From assembly GCF_023195775.1 (NCBI RefSeq), contig NZ_CP096205.1, positions 3,369,001 through 3,433,000 of the forward strand: a stretch of 64,000 nt of DNA, read 5' to 3'. The position numbers and the translations under genes are program-made. The notes below the pieces were generated by a model. The model saw nothing but the letters and a program-made list of their open reading frames with translations, was not told the DNA's origin and did not search any database. Source of the stretch: Flavobacterium azooxidireducens (GTDB taxonomy: Bacteria > Bacteroidota > Bacteroidia > Flavobacteriales > Flavobacteriaceae). Shown here piece by piece: positions 54,866 to 62,449 of the stretch. Every line of letters starts with the position of its first letter. Positions within the stretch are counted from its first letter, which is position 1.

Positions 54866-54972
54866 AGCCCCGACCTGCCTGCCGGCAGGCAGGTTGAAGC
54901 GGCATCCTTTTGTGGAGTTTACGGAACAAAAGATAGAGCGGATAGCGGGAAAATGGATGGCTGGAAATGCCC
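54866..54972. repeat. Structured intergenic repeat element (REP/ncRNA-like)
   Basis: Starts AGCCCCGA and continues, after a 20-base palindrome, as TTGAAGCGGCATCCTTTTGT, then ACAAAAGATAGAGCGG and AGCGGGAAA. CTTTTGT and ACAAAAG form a central stem. From memory, elements with AGCCCCGAT...GAAGCGGCATCC...AGCGG wording are widespread between genes of Flavobacterium; I cannot check this here. It is distinctly richer in GC than its surroundings. Confidence 0.6.
54873..54894. repeat. 22-bp perfect palindrome nested in the intergenic repeat
   Basis: ACCTGCCTGCC followed directly by its own reverse complement. Read in one frame it codes CLPAGR. It interrupts the otherwise continuous AGCCCCGA-TTGAAGCGG element, so it looks like an insertion into it. 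Confidence 0.9.
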
Positions 54973-54989
54973 GAACCATTCGCTTCTTA

Positions 54990-55031
54990 CAGTTGTCTGT
55001 TGTCTGTTGTCGGAGAACAGATAACGGAAAA
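54990..55031. repeat. Short TTGTCTG repeat next to the carboxypeptidase-like gene
   Basis: Three TTGTCTG-type units (AGTTGTCTGTTGTCTGTTGT) followed by GAGAACAGATAACGGAAAAC. Similar wording, on the other strand, lies before the ZIP gene (about 42712-42740). Confidence 0.6.
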
Positions 55032-55796
55032 CTACTTTCTTTTCAGGATTTTGTATTCTTCGTAGCAATCATTAATTGCATCTAAAACCTGCAAATCGTT
55101 GGCGGTTTTGATGAAGGATTCGGAGTAATTACAGCGTTCTAAAATCTCGGGGATTTCTTTTTTGTCGATGCCAAGCATAATGGCGATGGTTTCGCGATCG
55201 AATTTGGATTCTAATAGGTTTCTTACCGTATCATCTTTCTTCATTTCTTTTAGCTTGCGGAGTTCGCGGGGCTTGTTTCCAAAGAAATTATAAAGCATAT
55301 CGGTTGGATTGAAAATCGAGCCAAGCACGCGATTGAATGCGTTTGGCGAGTATTGTCCGGCTTCGTAACCATAGTTTAGACCTGAAATTCCGTAACGTTG
55401 ATTGTTGTTTACAGGAATATGTTTTGCATCTATTTGAAGATAACCGGTTAAATTATAAGGTGTTAAAACTACTTCTTCTAAGGCGATTGCTTTTTCGGTT
55501 AGTTTTATTTGTGTGTTTTTTGATTTTATCCAGTCGTTTGTTACACGAACACGAATGGATTGAAATCCGATTAACGAAATGTGTAGTGTATCGTTGACTT
55601 GTACGCTGATTTCAAAAACGCCTTCGTTGTTTGAGATGCTACCGCGAACAGAATTCATGTTGATGATATTCACGTTTGATAGTGGTTTAGAATCACTATC
55701 GTTAAGCACAGTTCCGGTTACTTTTTCGGTTCGTTCTGTTTCTTGAGCGGTTAGTTGAAAAGTGATAAGCAATAAAAAAACTACAAAATATTTCAT
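55032..55796 (-). CDS. Exported protein with carboxypeptidase-like regulatory domain
   Basis: 254 residues with a signal peptide (1-18, ending QLTAQ). Residues 25-105 are a CarboxypepD_reg-like beta sandwich (VTGTVLNDSDSKPLSNVNIINMNSVRGSISNNEGVFEI), as found at the N-terminus of SusC receptors. The rest (about 110-254) has no barrel and ends in a helical region (LKEMKKDDTVRNLLESKFDRE...ILERCNYSESF). Stand-alone proteins of this type are common in Bacteroidota; function unknown. Confidence 0.88.
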   Translation of the reverse strand: MKYFVVFLLLITFQLTAQETERTEKVTGTVLNDSDSKPLSNVNIINMNSVRGSISNNEGVFEISVQVNDTLHISLIGFQSIRVRVTNDWIKSKNTQIKLTEKAIALEEVVLTPYNLTGYLQIDAKHIPVNNNQRYGISGLNYGYEAGQYSPNAFNRVLGSIFNPTDMLYNFFGNKPRELRKLKEMKKDDTVRNLLESKFDRETIAIMLGIDKKEIPEILERCNYSESFIKTANDLQVLDAINDCYEEYKILKRK

Positions 55797-55882
55797 ATAA
55801 TGATTTAACGGTTTAAAAGTACTAAATCACAAGAATATATTTTGTAGTTTCTGTATAATTATAAGAAAATTAACAAATGATG

Positions 55883-57754
55883 TTAGCTTCTTCTTGGTCT
55901 TCTGGTTTTTGCAGCTTCAAAAGAACGGCTTGCAGGTCTGTCGCCTTCTGTTCTTCTTGGTCTGTCTGAAGATCCGCTTTCTGTTCTTGGTCTGAATCCG
56001 CCTTCACGTCTGTCTGATCTTGGAGCTCCGCCACCTTCTTTTCTTGGTCCGAAACCACCGCTGCGTGGTCCAGAGCTTCTTTCGCCTCTGAATCCGCCGC
56101 CACCGCCAGAACTTCTTCCGTTGTGGTCACGTCTTCCGCCACCATCATTTTTAGAAATTTCTACGTTGATTCTGCGACCTTCGATTTCCATTCCGTTAAG
56201 AATTCCCATTACTTTGTCGGTATGTTCTTCGTCTGTGTTAAAGAATGAAAAACCTTCTTTTACATCAACTTTATAAACATCTTCGCGACCTAATTCTAAT
56301 GTGTCACGCAAGAAATCTTTTAATTGCATCCAATCAAAATTGTCTCTAGATCCGATGTTTACGAAGTAACGAGTTGCTCCGCTGGTATTTTCTCTTGGTG
56401 CTCTTTCTTCACGACGGTCTGAACCGGATGCTTGTGATGATAAATCTCTGTTCTTTTTATAGTAATTGATGAAACGGTTAAATTCAACTGAAACCATTTT
56501 CTTAATTAATTCTTCTTTACTCAACCCTTCTAATACTTCGTTGATTGCCGGAAGGTAGTTGTCAATTTCGTGATCTACTTCGGTATCTTTAATTTTAGTG
56601 GCTAAGTGTAATAATTGGATTTCGCAGATTTCGATTCCGGAAGGAATTGTTTTTTCTTCAAATTTTTGTTTGATGATTCTTTCAATTGACGAAATTTTAC
56701 GCAATTCACTTTTGGTTACAATTACGATCGAAGTCCCTAATTTTCCGGCACGACCTGTACGACCTGAACGGTGATTATAGGTTTCAATTTCGTCCGGCAA
56801 TTGATAGTTTACCACGTGAGTGATGTTATCAACGTCAATTCCACGAGCTGCAACATCGGTTGCAACCAACATTTGAATTTGACGACCACGGAACGATTTC
56901 ATTACACCATCACGTTGAGCTTGCGATAAATCGCCGTGCAAAGCAGCAGCGTTATATCCGTCTTCGATTAGTTTTTCGGCAACAGCTTGTGTATCTCTTT
57001 TGGTTCTACAAAATACAACCGAAAAGATATCCGGATTTGCATCGGCTAAACGTTTTAACGCTTCATAACGATCACGAGCATTCACTAAATAAAATTCGTG
57101 TGAAACTGTAGCAGAACCTGAATTTTTTGTACCCACGGTAATTTCTACCGGATCGTGCATAAATTTTTTGGCGATACGAGAAACTTCAACCGGCATTGTA
57201 GCCGAGAATAACCACGTATTTTTTTCGTCAGGAGTTGTTGAAAGAATACTTACGATGTCTTCGTAGAATCCCATATTCAACATTTCATCTGCTTCGTCAA
57301 GAATACAGTAATTAATTTGAGTGATGTTTACCAACCCTCTGTTAATCATATCTTGCATTCTTCCGGGAGTTGCCACAATAATTTGTGCACCACGTTTTAC
57401 TTCTCTGGCTTGTTCGGAGATGCTAGCACCACCATAAACAGCTACTACATTCAGTCCTTTTTCGTACTTGGAGTACAACTTAATTTCGTTCGTAATCTGC
57501 AAACAAAGTTCGCGGGTTGGTGATAAAATTAAAGCTTGCGTATTTCTATTGTTCGCATCAATTTTTTGGATTAGCGGGAAACCAAATGCTGCCGTTTTCC
57601 CTGTCCCAGTTTGAGCCAACGCAACTAAATCTGTTTCTTGTTCCAATAAGAGGGGAATCGCTTTTTCCTGTACTTCGGTCGGATTTTCAAATCCTAGATC
57701 GATAATCGCACGTTGTAGCGACTCACTCAATCCTAATTGTTCAAATTTACTCAT
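55883..57754 (-). CDS. DEAD-box RNA helicase with DbpA-like RNA-binding domain and RGG-rich tail
   Basis: 623 residues. Helicase motifs are complete: Q motif (FENPTEVQEKAIPLLL), I AQTGTGKT, Ia PTRELCLQ, II DEADEM, III SAT, VI HRSGRTGRAG. A DbpA/CsdA-type RNA-binding domain follows (about 460-545, RYFVNIGSRDNFDWMQLKDFLRD), then a Gly/Arg/Ser-rich tail (GGGGGFRGERSSGPRSGGFG). It likely remodels ribosomal RNA and helps at low temperature, like DeaD/CsdA. Monocistronic. Confidence 0.96.
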   Translation of the reverse strand: MSKFEQLGLSESLQRAIIDLGFENPTEVQEKAIPLLLEQETDLVALAQTGTGKTAAFGFPLIQKIDANNRNTQALILSPTRELCLQITNEIKLYSKYEKGLNVVAVYGGASISEQAREVKRGAQIIVATPGRMQDMINRGLVNITQINYCILDEADEMLNMGFYEDIVSILSTTPDEKNTWLFSATMPVEVSRIAKKFMHDPVEITVGTKNSGSATVSHEFYLVNARDRYEALKRLADANPDIFSVVFCRTKRDTQAVAEKLIEDGYNAAALHGDLSQAQRDGVMKSFRGRQIQMLVATDVAARGIDVDNITHVVNYQLPDEIETYNHRSGRTGRAGKLGTSIVIVTKSELRKISSIERIIKQKFEEKTIPSGIEICEIQLLHLATKIKDTEVDHEIDNYLPAINEVLEGLSKEELIKKMVSVEFNRFINYYKKNRDLSSQASGSDRREERAPRENTSGATRYFVNIGSRDNFDWMQLKDFLRDTLELGREDVYKVDVKEGFSFFNTDEEHTDKVMGILNGMEIEGRRINVEISKNDGGGRRDHNGRSSGGGGGFRGERSSGPRSGGFGPRKEGGGAPRSDRREGGFRPRTESGSSDRPRRTEGDRPASRSFEAAKTRRPRRS

Positions 57755-57846
57755 AAAATATTTTAAATTGGGTGCAAAGGTACGGTTTTAAAATTACAAA
57801 AGCTAATGATGTTAGTGATTGATTTTTAAATAGTTGGAGTTGATGG

Positions 57847-57874
57847 GAGGGAAGATGGAAGAGGGAAGATGGAA
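57847..57874. repeat. Two tandem 14-bp copies of GAGGGAAGATGGAA
   Basis: Copies at 57847-57860 and 57861-57874, between rdgB and the helicase gene. The same word lies inside glmM at 21730-21743. Confidence 0.9.
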
Positions 57875-57905
57875 GATATGATGAAAAATGAGTTTGAAAT
57901 GTAAA

Positions 57906-58484
57906 TTATTCACTTAAAAACGCAACCAGTTTTTCAACCGCCAAACCACGATGACTAATTTTGGATTTTTCGGTAATTGGCATCTCTGCGAAAGTTTTAG
58001 AATAGCCGTTTGGAATAAAAATCGGGTCGTAGCCAAATCCTTCTGAGCCTCTTTTTTCGTTGATGATATTGCCTTTGATAATTCCTTCGAATAAGTGCTG
58101 ATTACCATTCAGATTCAAGCAAATCACTGTTTTAAATTGAGCATTTTTGTTTTCTTTTTCAGCTAAATTGATGAGTAACTTAGTCATATTATCATCAGCA
58201 TTTTTTTGTTCGCCGGCATAACGTGCTGAATAAACTCCGGGTTCGCCGTTTAATGCTGCTACTTCCAAACCTGTATCATCTGCAAAGCAGGAATAACCAT
58301 ATTTTTCGGTTACATAATTTGCTTTTAGGATAGCATTTCCTTCAATGGTTGATGCTGTTTCTGGAATATCTTCCAAACAACCAATTTCTTCTAAGCTTAA
58401 AATCGTGATTTCTTTTGGAAGTAATAATTGAATTTCTTTGATTTTGTTTGGATTGTTGGAAGCGAAGACAAGTGAAAGTTTCAT
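57906..58484 (-). CDS. rdgB: Non-canonical purine NTP pyrophosphatase (RdgB/HAM1)
   Basis: 192 residues from the ATG at 58484 ([21 protein letters not shown]). HAM1 motifs: [41 protein letters not shown] and [20 protein letters not shown]. The enzyme removes dITP, XTP and similar mutagenic nucleotides. Divergent from a GNAT gene. Confidence 0.96.
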   Translation of the reverse strand: MKLSLVFASNNPNKIKEIQLLLPKEITILSLEEIGCLEDIPETASTIEGNAILKANYVTEKYGYSCFADDTGLEVAALNGEPGVYSARYAGEQKNADDNMTKLLINLAEKENKNAQFKTVICLNLNGNQHLFEGIIKGNIINEKRGSEGFGYDPIFIPNGYSKTFAEMPITEKSKISHRGLAVEKLVAFLSE

Positions 58485-58572
58485 TTTTTTTGTAACTAAA
58501 TTAGATTTGTAAAAATAGTTCATTTTCTGAAGTTTATTTATAAATTTATAATCTTAATTTTTTTTGATTTTG

Positions 58573-59094
58573 ATGACAACTAATCGATTTTTACTCAGAC
58601 AGTTTACAAACAACGATTTGGAAAACGTTTATAAAGGACTTTCGCATCCTGAAGTTATTAAATATTACGGTATCAGCTATAATTCATTGGAAGCAACCAA
58701 AGAGCAAATGAGTTGGTTTTCTGAATTGGAAAGGGATGGAACCGGTATTTGGTGGGCAATTGAATCGATTGCAAATCAAGAATTCTGTGGAGCAATCGGT
58801 TTTAATAATTTAAACAAGCAACACAAACGTGCCGAAATTGGATTTTGGTTGCTTCCTGAAAGTTGGGGTAAAGGAATCATGTCTGAAGTTTTGCCGGTTG
58901 TTTGTCAATATGTTTTTGAAAATCTTGGTTTACATCGAATTGAAGCTCAAGTGGAAACTGAAAATTTAGCTTGTCAAAATGTAATGAAAAAGAATAATTT
59001 TTTATTTGAAGGCACATTAAAAGAATATGAATTTAAAGAAGGAAAATATATTAGTTTGGATTTATTTGCACTCTTTAATCCGAAGGATATCTAA
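58573..59094 (+). CDS. GNAT acetyltransferase, RimJ/RimL type
   Basis: 173 residues from the ATG at 58573. RimJ/L-like motifs: LRQFTNNDLENVYKGLSHPEV, CGAIGFNNLNKQHKRAEIGFWL, PESWGKGIMSEVLPVV, GLHRIEAQVETENLACQNVMKKNNF. Such enzymes acetylate protein N-termini or small molecules; the substrate is unknown. Twenty-one bases before the hemolysin III gene on the same strand. Confidence 0.9.
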   Translation: MTTNRFLLRQFTNNDLENVYKGLSHPEVIKYYGISYNSLEATKEQMSWFSELERDGTGIWWAIESIANQEFCGAIGFNNLNKQHKRAEIGFWLLPESWGKGIMSEVLPVVCQYVFENLGLHRIEAQVETENLACQNVMKKNNFLFEGTLKEYEFKEGKYISLDLFALFNPKDI

Positions 59095-59115
59095 ACTTTT
59101 CTTTAATTTTGTATT

Positions 59116-59748
59116 ATGTCAAAACGAGTGCAAACCCGCAAAGAAGAAATTGTAAATGCCTTAACACATGGCATTGGAATTCTTTTTTGTCTTGTTGCAA
59201 TGCCGTTTTTATTAGTGGATTCGTTTAATGAAAATCAATTATCAATCTTTATATCAGTTTTAGCTTTTGGCGTTGGAATGTTGTTGGTTTATACATTTTC
59301 TACTTTATTTCATGCGGCGAAAAACCCAAAAGTGAAAGATATTTTACAAATTGGTGATCACATCAGTATTTACTTTTTAATTGCAGGAACCTATACACCG
59401 CTGATGGTTCGTTATTTGCAACCTAAAACGGCAGCAGTTTTTTTAGGAGTAATGTGGTCTATCGTTGCTATTGGAATTATTTTTAAAATTTTCTTTACCA
59501 AAAGATTCAGATTTATATCGGTTTTACTTTATTTGGCTTTGGGCTGGATGATTGTTTTTGTTATTGAACCGCTTATTCATACAATGCCTTTTTCCGTTTT
59601 TATGTGGATTTTAATAGGTGGATTGAGTTACACAATCGGAGTTTATTTTTATATGAAAGATCATAAATTTTATTATCACACCATTTGGCATTTTTTCGTG
59701 CTTTTTGGAACAATAGCTCACTTTGTTTCAATTTATTTAAGCGTTTAA
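59116..59748 (+). CDS. Hemolysin III family membrane protein (PAQR-like)
   Basis: 210 residues with seven membrane segments. Family motifs: NALTHGIGILFCLVAMPFLLV, STLFHAAKNPKVKDILQIGDHISIYFLIAGTYTPL, and YYHTIWHFFVLFGTIAHF, which carry the conserved His/Asp residues of the CREST hydrolase superfamily. Despite the name, hemolysis is not expected. Probably transcribed with the upstream GNAT gene. Confidence 0.94.
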   Translation: MSKRVQTRKEEIVNALTHGIGILFCLVAMPFLLVDSFNENQLSIFISVLAFGVGMLLVYTFSTLFHAAKNPKVKDILQIGDHISIYFLIAGTYTPLMVRYLQPKTAAVFLGVMWSIVAIGIIFKIFFTKRFRFISVLLYLALGWMIVFVIEPLIHTMPFSVFMWILIGGLSYTIGVYFYMKDHKFYYHTIWHFFVLFGTIAHFVSIYLSV

Positions 59749-59949
59749 GTATTAAATTTCTTCAATTATCTTCTTATTTTTATTACTTCAACAATAGTTA
59801 AATAAAATTCTTATAAAAAAAATATGTTTATAATTGTGTAGTTTTCCATATCAGATAGTTACGTTTTGGTTTAAATTTTTTTCAAAAAATAAAACCATAC
59901 AAATTTAATTACCGTAGATAGGATACCAAAATAAACTAAATACCACAAA

Positions 59950-62337
59950 ATGAAACATAATTACGAAGCCCCATCGTTTAAAGTTTTCTGTGCTTTTTCT
60001 TTTCTATTTATAGTAAATGTTTTTCAAGTAAATGCCCAATTTGTTATCAAAGACAACAATTTTGTTGACGAAATTTCTTTACATCCTTATGCAAAAATTG
60101 CCAACTTAGAGCAGTATAAACGAACAGTCGAGGAAATAATTCTTGATGAAAAGTTAGTTTTCGAAAGCTTACCAAATGAAAACACCGATTTAGGTTTTAC
60201 GAATAATAACTTTTGGATAAAATTTGATATTCACAACGAGACGGATACTGAAAAAACATTCTTTTTAGAAGCTTGTCGACCAATTGTTGATGTTGCCGAA
60301 TTTTATACCATTGATGAAAAAGGAAACATTACTAAACAAATAAGCGGAGATGCCATACCATTTAAGGAGAGAAGTTTAAAAAACAGAAAAATTCTTTTTA
60401 AAATTACGCTTCAGCCTAAATCTGATTATTCGTATTTTCTTCATCTCAAAAGCGATGGCGAAGTAATTAATGCCGGAATCATGCTCCGAACAATGGACAA
60501 TTTGATTCAAACATTATCTTTTGAACAAGTTATATTCGGAATTTTTTACGGAATTCTTCTCATCGCAGCTATCATTTATATGTTCTTCTTTTTTGCCATG
60601 AAAGAACGTAGTTTTTTATATTACAGTTTATATGTTGTTTTTATCGGAATGTTACAATTTTCATTAGACGGATATTTTTATCAACTATTTACACCAAATT
60701 CAGGTTGGTTATGTCTAAATGCCGTTATTTTATCTGCTTGCATCGCTAATTTTTTCTTAGGAAGATATGCTCAAGTTTTTCTTCAAATAAGAAAGTATAG
60801 TGCATTTATTAACAATGCGTTTTATGTTGTTTTTGTTTTAGATTTCATTCTTTTAATTTCCTTATTCCTTCATCCAAAAGCGTTAGAAGTATCATATCCT
60901 ATAGCTAATGTTTTAGGGTTGTTTTTGCTTATTTTGATTATTTCTTCAGTAGTTGTAATTTATAGTAAAACAAGAAAAATTGATAAATTTTTCGTGATTG
61001 GTATTTTCTTTTTAGTAGCTGGTTTTGTAGTGTTTATTCTAAAGAATTTCAGTATTCTTCCGGTTACGTTTATGACAGAAAACGGATCGAAACTAGGAAC
61101 CGGAATGGAAGTAATTTTCCTTTCTCTTTCCATGGCAAATTTAATTCGATTGTTGAGAGACGAACGTGAGGAATTGCAAGTGGTAGCCCTTCAAAAATCG
61201 GAAGAAATGAACGAAATGAAATCGTACTTTCTTTCAAACATTAGTCACGAGCTTCGAACTCCTCTGAATGCAATTTTGAATTTATCGAAAGAAATTTCAA
61301 AAGATTCTAAAGACGAAAATATTCAAAAAAACAGTTTACTAATCAAAGATTCATCCTACAGTTTGTTGAGTTCTGTGAATGATATTTTAGATTTCTCTAA
61401 AATTGAGAAAGGCGAATTAAAACTAGATTTTGAAGAATTCAGTCCAAAACCATTACTAGAACATCTTGCCAAAAACATGGCTTATCGAGCAAAAAATAAA
61501 GGTCTCGGCTTTAATTTAGATCTTTCGGCTAACTTACCGGAAATGATTTTGGGCGATAAAATGCGTCTAACTCAAATGATAAACAACGTGTTGAGTAATG
61601 CACTGAAATTCACTACTCATGGATTTGTTACTTTCAAAGTAGAATCTAGGCAAAAGAAAGGTGAAATTGTTGATTTGATAATAACAATTGCCGACACGGG
61701 AGTTGGTATACCAAAAGACAAAATGAATTCTATTTTTGAATCATTTACGCAAGAAAGTATCAACAACAAACGAAAATTCGGTGGTTTAGGGTTGGGACTT
61801 TACATCGTAAAAACCTTGGCCGATTTGCACAATGGTAGAGTTGATTTACAGAGTATTCTGGATCAAGGAACAGTTTGTAAAATTACTTTAGAGTACAAAA
61901 CCATTGCAGTCGAAAAACAAGAAATTCCAACTATTGAAGTGATTGATTATGACTTAAAAGGCAAAAACATTCTTGTGGTTGAAGACAATGCGATGAATCA
62001 AATGGTGATTAAAATGATTACCAAAAAGTGGCTAAACACCATTGTTATTTTCGCAAATAATGGGCAAGAAGGCGTTATAGTTTTACAAGAAAATCATTTT
62101 GATTTGATTTTGATGGATTTACAAATGCCTGTCATGGATGGTTACGAAGCCACAATTGCAATCAGAAATGGTGCTGCCGGCGACGAGAAAAAAAATATCC
62201 CCATTATTGCTTTAACCGCCGATGTAATGGAAACAACAAAAGATAGAGTGATGGAAATCGGTATGAACAAATACATGTCTAAACCCGTAGATAAAGAATT
62301 GTTGTATAAAAATATTGCGGAGTTAGTTATGGTTTAA
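59950..62337 (+). CDS. Hybrid sensor histidine kinase/response regulator with 7TMR-DISM sensor
   Basis: 795 residues. Signal peptide or N-terminal helix (about 1-30), then a 7TMR-DISMED2-like extracellular sandwich (about 45-180, TDLGFTNNNFWIKFDIHNETD), seven membrane helices (about 190-400), a short coiled coil, HisKA with the phospho-acceptor H433 in FLSNISHELRTPLN, an HATPase domain (NVLSNALKFTTHGFVTF; GVGIPKDKMNSIFESF; GGLGLGLYIVKTL) and a C-terminal receiver with phospho-acceptor D723 in DLILMDLQMPVMDG. The sensor class detects extracellular ligands, often carbohydrates. No HPt or output domain; the partner protein is not encoded beside it. Confidence 0.95.
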   Translation: MKHNYEAPSFKVFCAFSFLFIVNVFQVNAQFVIKDNNFVDEISLHPYAKIANLEQYKRTVEEIILDEKLVFESLPNENTDLGFTNNNFWIKFDIHNETDTEKTFFLEACRPIVDVAEFYTIDEKGNITKQISGDAIPFKERSLKNRKILFKITLQPKSDYSYFLHLKSDGEVINAGIMLRTMDNLIQTLSFEQVIFGIFYGILLIAAIIYMFFFFAMKERSFLYYSLYVVFIGMLQFSLDGYFYQLFTPNSGWLCLNAVILSACIANFFLGRYAQVFLQIRKYSAFINNAFYVVFVLDFILLISLFLHPKALEVSYPIANVLGLFLLILIISSVVVIYSKTRKIDKFFVIGIFFLVAGFVVFILKNFSILPVTFMTENGSKLGTGMEVIFLSLSMANLIRLLRDEREELQVVALQKSEEMNEMKSYFLSNISHELRTPLNAILNLSKEISKDSKDENIQKNSLLIKDSSYSLLSSVNDILDFSKIEKGELKLDFEEFSPKPLLEHLAKNMAYRAKNKGLGFNLDLSANLPEMILGDKMRLTQMINNVLSNALKFTTHGFVTFKVESRQKKGEIVDLIITIADTGVGIPKDKMNSIFESFTQESINNKRKFGGLGLGLYIVKTLADLHNGRVDLQSILDQGTVCKITLEYKTIAVEKQEIPTIEVIDYDLKGKNILVVEDNAMNQMVIKMITKKWLNTIVIFANNGQEGVIVLQENHFDLILMDLQMPVMDGYEATIAIRNGAAGDEKKNIPIIALTADVMETTKDRVMEIGMNKYMSKPVDKELLYKNIAELVMV

Positions 62338-62376
62338 TCTTTCAATTGTTTAATGCTCAATCTAATAAAAGTAAAA

Positions 62377-62394
62377 CCTCCGATTTCTCGGAGG
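62377..62394. terminator. Terminator hairpin after the histidine kinase
   Basis: CCTCCGA (62377-62383) pairs with TCGGAGG (62388-62394) around a 4-base loop, followed by a pyrimidine-rich stretch. It lies between convergent genes. Confidence 0.75.
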
Positions 62395-62408
62395 CTTCTC
62401 TTTATAAA

Positions 62409-62438
62409 ACTCAGCAACTCAGTTGCTCAGCATCTTAG
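62409..62438. repeat. Short CTCAGCAACTCAGTTGCTCAG repeat
   Basis: Runs from ACTCAGCAACTCAG to TTGCTCAGCATCTTAG between the kinase terminator and the convergent T9SS gene. It shares GAGTTGCTGAG (on the opposite strand) with the repeat at 42638-42670. Confidence 0.7.
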
Positions 62439-62449
62439 TTTATATAAAC

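Noticed and set aside
54873..54894. GC-rich palindrome as an insertion-sequence end or attachment site
   Set aside because: There is no transposase or integrase and no matching partner end nearby; it is better described as a short palindromic repeat.
55870..56148. Acidic open frame overlapping the helicase tail
   Set aside because: It is a shifted reading of the Gly/Arg repeat tail of the DEAD-box gene; its Glu/Ala/Asp-rich sequence is an artefact of that composition.
59104..59111. TAATTTTG box directly before the hemolysin III gene as a promoter
   Set aside because: It ends 4 bases before the start codon, which would put the transcript start inside the gene, and there is no TTG at -33.
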